Source of the DNA: a virus
DNA: 23,963 bases
Virus record (IMG/VR): IMGVR_UViG_3300044712_000325
Location: 1-23,963 of that record
Direction: 5' to 3' (one strand)
Numbering within the stretch: the first letter of the stretch is position 1; each line of letters opens with the position of its first letter. The translations under genes and the position numbers were made by a program. This document shows, piece by piece, positions 14,935 through 22,818 of this stretch. The notes below the pieces were generated by a model. It searched no databases. It worked only from the letters and a program-made list of their open reading frames with translations, and was not told the origin of the DNA.

Positions 14935-15972
14935 CTAAACAGTGGCACCGTCGCCATCAGACCACATCCAACCACGAAGGTCAGAAGCACCCATAACAGC
15001 TAGGGAGTTGAAGTTTAATACCAAGTCCTGGTTACCTAGCAAGTCAATGACTGCCGGTTCAGCACGAGTTGGGAGAGCTTCAATATATAGGAATCCAAAA
15101 TCTTGAGTCATCATTTTGGAATCGAACATACCCCACATCAATCCATCCATTGCTAAGTTCTGATACGGAGATAGTTCTACTATCTTAAAGGTATCAGTAG
15201 CTGGAGCATTGTTGAAGACATTAGTTTGTTGAGGAGCTAAGCCCTTATCAATTGTACCCTTGATTGTCTTGGCAAATTGAGCAGCGGTTGAACCTCTGCG
15301 AACTACTAATGTGTCTAAATCAGAGATAAGCGGATTACCACGTCCGTCCTTTTTCAAGGAATGTAATCTGCGTGCAGCTAATAAAGATGAATAAGTGAAT
15401 TGAGGTGAGTTTGTAGCACCATCAACAATAACATTAGACCAGGCAGCACCGCCGTCTTCACGAGGGTGAGCTTGTGACCAATATTCAACGGCATCGGCAC
15501 CAATAGTTGCCACTGGAGTTGAAGTACCAACCGCATTGATTGGAGTCCAAGTGAATGAAGTGTTGAATCCTTGTGCTAACAAAGATTGAGCCAAATAATT
15601 TTTTGCATGCTCAATAGCATTCTTTCCTTCAATAACTTTTGATTTAACAGAGCCCTTAATTTTAGCAGCTGCTGATTCGAATAAAAAGAAATTAGTTTGG
15701 AAAGTCAAACGTACTTTTTTTGTGAAGTGCATTTGAACGTAGTTTTTTGAATAACCTTGAATAGGAGCATCAGATGCGCCAATTCCACCATCCGGGATTA
15801 TTTCAGCCATACCAAGGCCAGTGACACCAACGTCAGTGTAAATTCTTTCGTTGTTGTCTACCTTATACATGAAGTCTAAATATTCAGGCTTCACAGTAGG
15901 AGAGACCTTCGGAGCAACATGCTTTAACACATTGTTCACGATAACTGCATAATCATTTATTGTACCGACCAT
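14935..15972 (-). CDS. Major capsid protein (HK97-fold candidate), 345 residues
   Basis: This is the best candidate for the shell protein. It follows the scaffold and a small decoration-like protein, has the usual length of 300-400 residues, and mixes strands and helices as HK97-fold proteins do. Residues 1-60 suit an N-arm (MVGTINDYAVIVNNVLKHVA). A possible E-loop with VRLTFQTNFFLFESAAAKIK follows, then a spine-helix segment (AIEHAKNYLAQSLL). The second half has DTLVVRRGSTAAQFAKTIKG, SPYQNLAMDGLMWGMFDSKM and AVIDLLGNQDLVLNF, resembling P- and A-domain patterns. It lacks a Lys-rich N-terminal cleaved segment, consistent with a separate scaffold gene. The start follows an AT-rich leader with CATATG and no clear Shine-Dalgarno. 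The GC hairpin after it may raise its mRNA level. Confidence 0.8.
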   Translation of the reverse strand: MVGTINDYAVIVNNVLKHVAPKVSPTVKPEYLDFMYKVDNNERIYTDVGVTGLGMAEIIPDGGIGASDAPIQGYSKNYVQMHFTKKVRLTFQTNFFLFESAAAKIKGSVKSKVIEGKNAIEHAKNYLAQSLLAQGFNTSFTWTPINAVGTSTPVATIGADAVEYWSQAHPREDGGAAWSNVIVDGATNSPQFTYSSLLAARRLHSLKKDGRGNPLISDLDTLVVRRGSTAAQFAKTIKGTIDKGLAPQQTNVFNNAPATDTFKIVELSPYQNLAMDGLMWGMFDSKMMTQDFGFLYIEALPTRAEPAVIDLLGNQDLVLNFNSLAVMGASDLRGWMWSDGDGATV

Positions 15973-15994
15973 ATGTTTGTTTTTTAAAAATTAA

Positions 15995-16411
15995 TTAAAC
16001 AGTTATGAACTTGCCGATAATAAGTTTATCAGTAGAGGCTCCGTACGGTTCGACTTGACGTACGACACCAACAGCACTCGTAGTATGAGTATTGTTGACG
16101 ATTGACGAACTTGCACCAAGAATCATGTCCTGACCGTTGTCAGTAGCCAAGGTATCATTGGTGGTTGGGAAGATAAAAGTATCTTCATCTGATGGAACAA
16201 TATAAGAAACACGAGTCTTAGCATCAGCAGCGGCAATAGTTTCGTTGCAAACACCCAAAATAGTAGCTCTAGTTGAACTACTTGTGGCTGCTACAGCTAA
16301 ACCGGCTGTTAAATCTAGGATTTCTCCTAAGGTTGTAACAGTGCTAGCCCCTTTGTTGGCTTCTGCTAATTGGCGTGTATTCTTAATGGTTGCCTGTTTA
16401 ATTACACCCAT
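15995..16411 (-). CDS. Head decoration-like protein, 138 residues
   Basis: The protein starts MGVIKQATIKNTRQLAE, then has an Ala/Thr/Ser-rich body (GEILDLTAGLAVAATSSSTR, VSYIVPSDEDTFIFPTTND) and ends DKLIIGKFITV. The pattern of beta strands, low charge and place between scaffold and major capsid gene match phage head-decoration proteins, which bind the expanded shell and stabilise it. No known signature is certain. It is separated from the scaffold stop by 22 AT-only bases and from the capsid start by a similar block. Confidence 0.65.
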   Translation of the reverse strand: MGVIKQATIKNTRQLAEANKGASTVTTLGEILDLTAGLAVAATSSSTRATILGVCNETIAAADAKTRVSYIVPSDEDTFIFPTTNDTLATDNGQDMILGASSSIVNNTHTTSAVGVVRQVEPYGASTDKLIIGKFITV

Positions 16412-16433
16412 AGAATTAATTTAATTAGTTTAA

Positions 16434-17342
16434 TTAATCCGTTAGGAGTTCGATGGCTTTTTCTTCTGATACCCCGGTCGCTACAATCTCATCGATTGAT
16501 TTACGCATCTCCGGAGAGAAGTCGGTCTTGGCAATGCTTCCACCAGGGAACTGCATCGCATTAACTTTTTCTTGAACATTTGCACCTTTGAGTACTCTTT
16601 CCTGAATAGTCTCAGATGGCTTAAACATATTTTCACGCGCGAGCTCTAAAACTGTCATTAATTCCTTTCCACTCTTGTTTTGCCAATTGTAGTTGGAGTC
16701 AACGAAGTCAAAGAAAACTTCGCGGGTGTCATCATCTTTAAGTTCAGCATGTCTATCAACAAATTTATCTAAGGTATTTTTAACGTCTGTGGCTAAACGC
16801 TCTTGTTGGATAATCGCTTCGATATCCTCCTTGGTCGCGCCACCCAGTTGTTTTAAACGTTCTTTATCAGCAGTCAAAGTCTCATCTTCTGGTTCTAACG
16901 GTTTTTCTGGAACCTCCTCGCTCTTTTGATTAAGCGACTTGGTAAATCTATCAGTTCCATTAAGAGTTTTAAGATTGCTCTTAGCCGCCTTAATTTCTTC
17001 TGATATTTCTTGACGCTGTTCATCGGTTTTAGCAAGTTTTCTTCGTTTGACTAGGTCGAGGAGCTCAATTCGCTTCTCATATGACTCGTCAGACTCAAAC
17101 TTCCCTTTGTTAGGAACACGAAATTCGTATCCTTCCGATTTCTTTTCGTCAGTTGGAGGGGTGCTGGGTTCCTCCGGCTTCTTTGCCTCTGGAATCTCTT
17201 CCTTTGGCTCTTCGCCCTTGGCTTCCTCTTTTGGAGTAAGCGCTTTTCCAGCTTGGACTGAGTTTATTGACTCTTCGAGCTCTTTATCGAGCTGTGATTC
17301 GTCAATATCTCCTTCCACTTTTACTTCTGTATTATTATCCAT
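16434..17342 (-). CDS. Scaffolding protein candidate, 302 residues
   Basis: The product is very acidic and Glu/Lys/Pro-rich for its first 75 residues (KEEAKGEEPKEEIPEAKKPE), then strongly helical (EKRIELLDLVKRRKLAKTDE, TADKERLKQLGGATKEDIEA). The C-terminus has a compact helical domain (MRKSIDEIVATGVSEEKAIE). Length and composition match phage scaffolds (P22 gp8 has 303 residues), and it sits between portal-linked genes and the capsid gene. Known role: guides coat assembly into procapsids and then leaves. A strong promoter (17389-17417) and a pseudoknot-like element (17351-17376) lie in its leader, with GGA spaced 7 bases from the ATG. P22 scaffold is known to control its own synthesis after transcription, which makes the leader structure relevant. 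Family identity is not proven by a motif. Confidence 0.75.
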   Translation of the reverse strand: MDNNTEVKVEGDIDESQLDKELEESINSVQAGKALTPKEEAKGEEPKEEIPEAKKPEEPSTPPTDEKKSEGYEFRVPNKGKFESDESYEKRIELLDLVKRRKLAKTDEQRQEISEEIKAAKSNLKTLNGTDRFTKSLNQKSEEVPEKPLEPEDETLTADKERLKQLGGATKEDIEAIIQQERLATDVKNTLDKFVDRHAELKDDDTREVFFDFVDSNYNWQNKSGKELMTVLELARENMFKPSETIQERVLKGANVQEKVNAMQFPGGSIAKTDFSPEMRKSIDEIVATGVSEEKAIELLTD

Positions 17343-17350
17343 ATGATTAT

Positions 17351-17380
17351 CCGCTCGTATCGTGAACGGTGACGATGGTT
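17351..17380 (-). promoter_or_regulatory. 5'UTR pseudoknot-like element, copy A (before scaffold)
   Basis: On the minus-strand RNA, AUCGU (17376-17372) can pair with ACGAU (17363-17359), and CCGUUC (17369-17364) with GAGCGG (17356-17351). These interleave as an H-type pseudoknot with a CA linker, no middle loop and an AC linker. The 3' strand of the second stem ends in the GG of the Shine-Dalgarno-like GGA. The 25 bases 17356-17380 match copy B at 22 positions. The element starts about 2 bases after the predicted transcription start. Confidence 0.65.
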
Positions 17381-17388
17381 ATAATTTA

Positions 17389-17417
17389 ATTATATCATTT
17401 TTAGGAGATAAAGGCAA
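17389..17417 (-). promoter_or_regulatory. Sigma70-type promoter for the scaffold/capsid module
   Basis: Minus-strand -35 TTGCCT (17412-17417), a 17-base spacer ending in TGA, and -10 TATAAT (17389-17394). The expected start is near 17382, giving a leader of about 40 bases that contains pseudoknot-like copy A. The site lies wholly between the preceding stop and the scaffold start. Confidence 0.75.
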
Positions 17418-17418
17418 A

Positions 17419-17880
17419 CTATCTGTCATTATATTTGACAAATTTTTTGATTTTCTCCAACTTCTGCCTCAATGTGTCAAGATTGACCGACCCTTCAGTT
17501 AAAAAGGATATGGCATGCTTTTGGAAATCCCCGTCCATAGAATCATGTTCTTCTCCGACGGAGTCAGAATACTTTAAAGGAATGATTATCAAATAAACCT
17601 CTTTATCATTCTGTTTGTAAAAAAGAATATTGTCAGTTGGTTTAAACACCTTGTTAAACACCCCCAACAAATCTTCTCGTTCCACTGGTTTTCCACAGGT
17701 TCCTTCGAACCCGGACGGGATTATCCCTTTAAAGAAATAATCATCAGTTTTCACTTCTTGACCGGAAGAGTTCTTTAAGATTAAACTCTTCACTTTTACC
17801 TCGGCTTTCTTAGGAGCGGCCGCCTTTTTTACAACAACCACATCCTTTGTTTCCTCTACCTTTTTTTCAATGTTTTCCAT
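17419..17880 (-). CDS. Unknown protein before the scaffold, Lys/Ala-rich N-tail, 153 residues
   Basis: The first 33 residues are Lys, Val and Ala-rich (VVVVKKAAAPKKAEVKVK), like a flexible basic tail. A folded domain of mixed strands and helices follows (GQEVKTDDYFFKGIIPSGFE, DNILFYKQNDKEVYLIIIPL), and a helical end (NLDTLRQKLEKIKKFVKYND). No family is recognised. Its leader has the second copy of the pseudoknot-like element and a good AGGA at 6 bases from the ATG, so it shares a control signal with the scaffold gene. That suggests a product made in fixed proportion to the scaffold, for instance a head-assembly partner. Confidence 0.6.
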   Translation of the reverse strand: MENIEKKVEETKDVVVVKKAAAPKKAEVKVKSLILKNSSGQEVKTDDYFFKGIIPSGFEGTCGKPVEREDLLGVFNKVFKPTDNILFYKQNDKEVYLIIIPLKYSDSVGEEHDSMDGDFQKHAISFLTEGSVNLDTLRQKLEKIKKFVKYNDR

Positions 17881-17887
17881 ATGTTTT

Positions 17888-17918
17888 CCTAGCCGTATCG
17901 TGGCTGGTGACGATGGTT
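17888..17918 (-). promoter_or_regulatory. 5'UTR pseudoknot-like element, copy B
   Basis: On the minus-strand RNA, AUCGU (17914-17910) can pair with ACGAU (17901-17897), and AGCC (17905-17902) with GGCU (17894-17891). Two further C-G pairs form across a bulged A at 17890, using the GG of the AGGA ribosome site. Linkers CA and AC are the same as in copy A. Compared with copy A, all three changed bases on one side of the stem are matched by changes on the other side. Confidence 0.65.
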
Positions 17919-17925
17919 AAATAAA

Positions 17926-18402
17926 TTAGCTTTTTAATTTTAAATTCTTGAAGCTTGAATAAAACCGCTGCAAGAACTTTTCCTGCTCTGGCTTTATTTT
18001 AGACTTCATATTATTAATGTACTCATTTGTTAAAACTAGGGCCGGTACATCCATATTTATCTTAGCAATCCCGTAAACCTGTTCAATAAGCGCAAACTCA
18101 ATCGGGTATGGGTGGGTATAATTAATGTTTATTTTATCCCCCTTTTTCATATCCTTATCTAACACGCAGGCTAGTTGCCTCCCGACCTCTACAACATTAA
18201 CCCTGTCTGATTCAACAAAAGCGGCCTCCAGCGTATCAGAGTTTACCCCTCCAATAAGCATCGAGGCCATTTCTTCAGCGCCAATCTCAAACTCATCGCC
18301 TGACTTGGAAATGAATTTAAGCAGCTTATTCTTAATAGCATCTTCAGAATAATTTACCTGAACCGTGTAATTATCTTTTTTGATTTCCTTAGGAGTAGGC
18401 AT
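17926..18402 (-). CDS. Unknown head-region protein, 158 residues
   Basis: I take the start MPTPKEIKKDNYTV at 18402, one base after the previous stop (TAATATG). A start 10 codons further upstream would overlap the preceding gene. The domain has mixed strands and helices: VQVNYSEDAIKNKLLKFISK, FEIGAEEMASMLIGGVNSDT, RVNVVEVGRQLACVLDKDMK, ending in a basic helix (FLQRFYSSFKNLKLKS). No family is recognised. It lies among small genes between portal and scaffold, where head-assembly helpers are common. Confidence 0.55.
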   Translation of the reverse strand: MPTPKEIKKDNYTVQVNYSEDAIKNKLLKFISKSGDEFEIGAEEMASMLIGGVNSDTLEAAFVESDRVNVVEVGRQLACVLDKDMKKGDKININYTHPYPIEFALIEQVYGIAKINMDVPALVLTNEYINNMKSKIKPEQEKFLQRFYSSFKNLKLKS

Positions 18403-18403
18403 A

Positions 18404-18640
18404 TTATTCTTTAGGTTCGTGGAGGGAACCATTTCTTATATTTTCTAAAAGGTCAACCATAGTTCTAAGCATCGTCCCTTGGACCTCCAGGGTAATAGCA
18501 TTTACAAGAGTTTTGAATTCGGTATCAGCGATTATTGGATTCTGAGGCATACAATCCTTCATTAACTCAATAATAGTAGAAGCATGCTCGCTCTGAGCTA
18601 AGGCAATCTTTCTCTGTTTCAATGTTTGTTCTCCTTCCAT
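18404..18640 (-). CDS. Small helical protein after the portal, 78 residues
   Basis: The protein is helical over most of its length (LKQRKIALAQSEHASTIIEL, FKTLVNAITLEVQGTMLRTM, VDLLENIRNGS) with no membrane segment. It starts 11 bases after the portal stop and ends with the TAATATG junction to the next gene, so it belongs to the portal transcript. It might be a portal-associated or assembly protein, but I recognise no family. Confidence 0.6.
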   Translation of the reverse strand: MEGEQTLKQRKIALAQSEHASTIIELMKDCMPQNPIIADTEFKTLVNAITLEVQGTMLRTMVDLLENIRNGSLHEPKE

Positions 18641-18651
18641 ATATTTATTAA

Positions 18652-20766
18652 TTATAATTGAGCCGCTGCTCTTCCTAAACTTGCATCCACCGCACTTCCC
18701 ATTTCTGTTTGTGGTCTTGGGACCTCGTTAGGATTTTGAGGCATCATCGGGTCGGTCCCGTCCCCAGCCATTTGTTTTCCCATAGGGACAGCTTCTCCTC
18801 CGCCTCCTCCTCCTCCGGCCATAGTTTGCATGGCCGTTGCTTGAGCGTCAGTTCTCATCTGTTCTTGCTGCATCTGTCGTTGAGCATCTGACGGCTGCTT
18901 AGCCATAATAGCGTCGTAATCGACCTTCGGTATGTAATCAAAAATGTCTCCATTCTGAATATTAAGCATCTTCTCAAGGGCCATTAATTGAGAAGCCGCT
19001 CCTTCTGGGTCTTGGTTCCTCATGGAATAAATCAAAGTAATCTGGTTAGTAATAATTGGGAATAAGGCCATATAAGTCTGCTTCTGGATTTCAAGAGATG
19101 GGAGCAACATTGAATCCGGGTCGATAATAAAATCGATATAGTCGGACATATGTCCAGCATTTTTCATCTCGTCAAATAATCCTTTAGCAGAAATCTGACG
19201 AGTTGGAACGCCCTCCATAACATTTCCTTCTTGGTCAAAATCAAAGTTTAATCTTAAATTCCTAGAGGCGGTAGCAACCATACTAACAGGAACACCGTCG
19301 TCATTTAAAACCTCTTGAGATTCAATGAAATAATCAGGGTTCTGTCTGGTAAATTCTGCTAATTGGTCTTCTGAATCAATCATGAAAACTTTATCAACAG
19401 CGTATGTTTGTCTAATCCAAGTGTTAGCGATATGGGCGTCAGTCTCGAGCCCCATAACCATAGAATTCTTAGGCGGTGTCAGGCGGTTATAAGCAGCCTC
19501 CTTCATAATAACAGTAGAGCCTAAGGTGTTTTCACTATTAGCCCCGGCGACAATGTTATTAATACCAGTATTTTCCTCAATATTACTCTTCTGCAACTGC
19601 CCATATTTTATACCAGCCTCAACATTACCGGAGGTCTTAATAACATCGATATCAGTCCCTGGGTGTTTTGGATTAACAATATTTGGACCTCTCTTATAAG
19701 TAGCAGAGCCATTCTGAACTTGAGCACCAAAAAGCAACGGAAAGATTTCCGCTTCGACTTGCTGAGCATTAAGAGAATTAATATAAGTATAGATAGCCGT
19801 GTTACCGCGCATCATTTCGTATAAACCAACGCCATAAGGGTCATTCATATCACGAATGAAGCAGCGCGCAACAACGACGGAACCGTGGGAGCCATCATTA
19901 GGCAATTCTCCATCATAGATAACCATCTTCCCGCAGGTAACTGTATAACGATTCATCAAAACATTTTCGTAGTAACCGATAGTCACGCTAGTATGAGCCT
20001 TCTCCGAATTTTCATCAGTTGCCTCTGTAGTTACTGAGCAATATTCCAATTTCTTTTTATTCTTTTTAGCCTCCGGGTACATCTCGTAGAACAAATCCTT
20101 TGTCATGTCCTTCTCGTAGTAAACCTCAGTCTGGCTCCAAACGTCTCCATTATTAAAACCAACCCCCAACCAAGTTCTTGTCGGGTCTAATGGTTCACGG
20201 TAAATATCATCAAATAAAATTTTATCAACGCCGTTTCTTTTAGTCTGTACTCTTCGCGGATAGACTCTCCACGCCGCCCAACCGTAGGTAAACAAATTCT
20301 GGTAAGTAATCATTAAAGTGTTTCCACCATTTGCTCCAGTCATCGCCCAATTGCGCTTCCATAATTCATACATCGCCTTTCCGTATACTTTATCGTCAGC
20401 GATAACCGTCGCATCCGGCAGCTTCCCGGCGAGAACCGAAGTAGCAATCATTATTTTTGAAAAAGCTATCGGTTCCTGAGATACCGGCACCCCGGAACGG
20501 TTCTGGTCGCGGTCAGTAAGTTTTTGAGGATAAACATTAATGTCATAAGCGCCGTTAGCCATCTTATTATAGAAGACCATCGAGCCCCAACCACTTTTTT
20601 CGTAAAGTTTCTGACCATAAGAGACATTGGTGTTCATCAAGTTCTGTTTTATCTCCGAAGCAAGAGTATCGAACTTCTCTCGATACTGACTTTTCTTCAT
20701 TTCCTTCTTTTTGTTATCAATAAATTCAATAACTGCCTTGTCTCCTTTTAATTTTGTATTATCCAT
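18652..20766 (-). CDS. Portal protein, P22-like size, 704 residues
   Basis: Length (P22 gp1 has 725 residues) and position directly after TerL identify a podovirus-type portal. The N-terminus is a helical wing lead (EFIDNKKKEMKKSQYREKF). The clip/wing region has EPLDPTRTWLGVGFNNGDVW, and a central part holds IRDMNDPYGVGLYEMMRGNT and IYTYINSLNAQQVEAEIFPL. Residues 390-440 hold the probable crown/stem segment (NIEENTGINNIVAGANSENT, MKEAAYNRLTPPKNSMVMG). The last 75 residues are Gln/Met-rich (RQMQQEQMRTDAQATAMQTM) with a run of seven Gly, a disordered tail. Known role: twelve copies form the ring through which DNA enters and leaves. It has its own promoter at 20793-20821 with a leader of about 20 bases. 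The family call rests on these patterns and on context. Confidence 0.85.
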   Translation of the reverse strand: MDNTKLKGDKAVIEFIDNKKKEMKKSQYREKFDTLASEIKQNLMNTNVSYGQKLYEKSGWGSMVFYNKMANGAYDINVYPQKLTDRDQNRSGVPVSQEPIAFSKIMIATSVLAGKLPDATVIADDKVYGKAMYELWKRNWAMTGANGGNTLMITYQNLFTYGWAAWRVYPRRVQTKRNGVDKILFDDIYREPLDPTRTWLGVGFNNGDVWSQTEVYYEKDMTKDLFYEMYPEAKKNKKKLEYCSVTTEATDENSEKAHTSVTIGYYENVLMNRYTVTCGKMVIYDGELPNDGSHGSVVVARCFIRDMNDPYGVGLYEMMRGNTAIYTYINSLNAQQVEAEIFPLLFGAQVQNGSATYKRGPNIVNPKHPGTDIDVIKTSGNVEAGIKYGQLQKSNIEENTGINNIVAGANSENTLGSTVIMKEAAYNRLTPPKNSMVMGLETDAHIANTWIRQTYAVDKVFMIDSEDQLAEFTRQNPDYFIESQEVLNDDGVPVSMVATASRNLRLNFDFDQEGNVMEGVPTRQISAKGLFDEMKNAGHMSDYIDFIIDPDSMLLPSLEIQKQTYMALFPIITNQITLIYSMRNQDPEGAASQLMALEKMLNIQNGDIFDYIPKVDYDAIMAKQPSDAQRQMQQEQMRTDAQATAMQTMAGGGGGGGEAVPMGKQMAGDGTDPMMPQNPNEVPRPQTEMGSAVDASLGRAAAQL

Positions 20767-20792
20767 ATGAAATTTTTAAAATATATACCACT

Positions 20793-20821
20793 ATTATACC
20801 ATTTTGGAAAATAATATACAA
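20793..20821 (-). promoter_or_regulatory. Sigma70-type promoter for the portal module
   Basis: Minus-strand -35 TTGTAT (20816-20821), a 17-base spacer ending in TGG, and -10 TATAAT (20793-20798). The expected start is near 20786, so the leader is about 20 bases and AT-rich. The site lies in the only long gap between TerL and portal. Confidence 0.75.
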
Positions 20822-20843
20822 GAAAATGTCAAATAAAAATAAT

Positions 20844-22574
20844 TTAATGAGGAATTTGTCCAGTTTCTTCTCCGAACATCGCTCGAATGTGAGAAAATCC
20901 ATCTCCCGCGCTCGAATCGTCGACATAAGTACCCTGTTCTTGAAGAATTGCGTAACCAATAGACGCACTCATTATCACATCATCGTGTTTTTTATCCATC
21001 GCTTCCGGTTTTCCTTTAATATTTCGTACGAAAGTAAACATTTCATCCAATAACTGAGCTGGAAAACCCTTGTCCTTCCTAAAAAATACAGCCTTAAGCG
21101 CCGCTAAAGCAAATGGCCGCGTCGCTGACGTTGTCTTCCACCCAAAAAACTTAGTTACCTTTTGAGTAATATCATCAAAAACCTTCCGGTAGTAAAGATT
21201 AATGTAGCCCATCTTCTCCAGCGCGTCGTTAACCCAAAGTCCATCTTTATTAACCTCTATTCCAAGCAGCGCAAAATTATAGTACTTCCCCAGCTTGTAA
21301 GCCTCGACTGCAAGCTCGTCTGGAGCCACATGGGAGCGGTACAGCGCATCGCACTCCTCCGTCTTCTGATTAATCACATATAAAACCTGAGCGTCTCCAT
21401 GAGCCAATCCCTCAGCGGTATCTCCACCTATAATATATTTAACCCCGACCTCAGGCGCCTTAAAAACCTCGAGCGAACCGGAGGACACTTGATTAAAAAC
21501 AACGTTCCCTTTATCGTCATTTCCCAGCTCTCCACGGACCCCTTTCTCAGCACCTTGAAGAAGCGTAGCCACCTTAGCGGTTGGGAAATATGTCTGGCCA
21601 GTAGATAAAAAGGCTTCCTCCTGAGTAGTCGGATATTCCTGCATCAGCGAATGAATAGCATCCGGAGAGTTCTTACCACCGAACTGCAGCCATTTCATAT
21701 AATAATAAGTAATCTCCTTGTCAGTCAGATTGTGCTCCTGCTTGTAACTCTCCCAGTCAATCTCACAGACGTCCATATCCTTTGTAGGAATCGGCTCGTA
21801 AATCTTCTTCATTTCCATATCATCGTACTGCCAGTTATAGAAATGCGGCAGAAACTGTACCTGTGATAACTGAGGACTTATTTTATCCCGTGATACCCAG
21901 TTCTGTTGGAATATTTCGTAAAACCTCCCGGCCATACCTTCCGCGGTCGACTCAATAAAAATAAACCCGTCGAACGGTACCGTCGGGAATGTTCCTCTTT
22001 CAACTTCCTCCGCCCGCTTAGGAAAAGCCACGCACATCTTAGCAAACTCCGATATGTGCACATAATGATAAGTACCCGACCGACCGGACACTGACACTGC
22101 TAGCGAGGAAGTGGAACCCTGCTCAGGTCCGTAATCAATAACCACCTGCACCTTACGAGCGGAGCGGTGGTTAATCTTAAAAAAGGCGTCCTTTACATCC
22201 TCAGCCATGTTACGCAGAGCGAACTCAATCTTCTTATCAAAAATCTCCGTCGCGTCCTGTACCTTATGGGCAATAATAATACCCTCTCTGTTCGGATTAA
22301 ATAGAATACTGTCGAGAATAAAAATATCAATGAAAGTCGTGAAACCAAGCTGTCTACTTTTTAGGATTACATGCCGGTGGTACGGGTGCGGAATATTCAA
22401 ATAAGTCTGGTAAAAATGAGCCTGCGCCCTATTCATTTTAAACACCTGCTTATCCCCATCCTTACTAATAATCCAGTAAAGGTTATTTAAGCGCCACTCC
22501 TGGTCCTTTATCAGGTCCGGATTATTAGTAAGCAGCTCAACAATTTTCTCGTTATGAACCTTCTGATTATCCAT
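20844..22574 (-). CDS. terL: Terminase large subunit (TerL), ATPase and nuclease
   Basis: The 576-residue protein has both TerL domains. The ATPase motor has the Walker A variant KSRQLGFTT (72-80), a Walker B-like YVHISE (171-176) and a coupling motif FIESTAEG (206-213). The RNase-H-like nuclease has IIGGDTAEG (381-389, metal ligand Asp385), LLGIEVNKDG (437-446, Glu440) and KHDDVIMSASIGYA (529-542, Asp531/Asp532). Known role: docks on the portal, pumps DNA into the procapsid with ATP, and cuts the concatemer. It overlaps the upstream 71-residue gene by 8 bases and is part of the first late transcript. I cannot tell pac-type from cos-type cutting from the sequence. Confidence 0.95.
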   Translation of the reverse strand: MDNQKVHNEKIVELLTNNPDLIKDQEWRLNNLYWIISKDGDKQVFKMNRAQAHFYQTYLNIPHPYHRHVILKSRQLGFTTFIDIFILDSILFNPNREGIIIAHKVQDATEIFDKKIEFALRNMAEDVKDAFFKINHRSARKVQVVIDYGPEQGSTSSLAVSVSGRSGTYHYVHISEFAKMCVAFPKRAEEVERGTFPTVPFDGFIFIESTAEGMAGRFYEIFQQNWVSRDKISPQLSQVQFLPHFYNWQYDDMEMKKIYEPIPTKDMDVCEIDWESYKQEHNLTDKEITYYYMKWLQFGGKNSPDAIHSLMQEYPTTQEEAFLSTGQTYFPTAKVATLLQGAEKGVRGELGNDDKGNVVFNQVSSGSLEVFKAPEVGVKYIIGGDTAEGLAHGDAQVLYVINQKTEECDALYRSHVAPDELAVEAYKLGKYYNFALLGIEVNKDGLWVNDALEKMGYINLYYRKVFDDITQKVTKFFGWKTTSATRPFALAALKAVFFRKDKGFPAQLLDEMFTFVRNIKGKPEAMDKKHDDVIMSASIGYAILQEQGTYVDDSSAGDGFSHIRAMFGEETGQIPH

Positions 22575-22782
22575 TCTTGTCTTTTAGTTTATTAAACCCA
22601 ATCTGCGCCAGCTCCAGTAAGTGAGCCTCCCTATCCTCAAAGTATCTCTTCTGGGAGCGTACCTGACCCAACTGCTGGAAAATAACAAAAAGAGAAGTCG
22701 GCTCCAAAGTTGATTCAATCAACTGGAACCTCTCCTCCTTTGTTAGGGCTTCGTAAGCCCGGTAGAAATTATGTAAAGTCAT
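22567..22782 (-). CDS. Small helical protein between TerS and TerL, 71 residues
   Basis: The ATG at 22782 is chosen because GGAG lies 10 bases before it. An upstream in-frame ATG at 22854 would overlap the TerS gene and has no ribosome site. The protein is mostly helical: MTLHNFYRAYEALTKEERFQ, LFVIFQQLGQVRSQKRYFED and HLLELAQIGFNKLKDKNG. It may be a packaging helper, perhaps binding TerS or TerL, but no family is recognised. Its stop overlaps the TerL start by 8 bases, so translation is coupled. Confidence 0.65.
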   Translation of the reverse strand: MTLHNFYRAYEALTKEERFQLIESTLEPTSLFVIFQQLGQVRSQKRYFEDREAHLLELAQIGFNKLKDKNG

Positions 22783-22799
22783 ATACTTTTTGCTCCGCC

Positions 22800-22818
22800 A
22801 ACAAATTAATAATTTGTT
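22800..22818 (-). repeat. Perfect AT-rich palindrome at the TerS stop
   Basis: AACAAATTA, one centre base, then TAATTTGTT: 9-bp arms that overlap the TerS stop codon. It can form a weak hairpin, without a following T-run. A role is not evident. Confidence 0.5.

Noticed and set aside
18651-18656. TATAAT just before the 78-residue gene
   Set aside because: It has no -35 or TGn at suitable spacing and falls where the portal stop and AT block would create it by chance.
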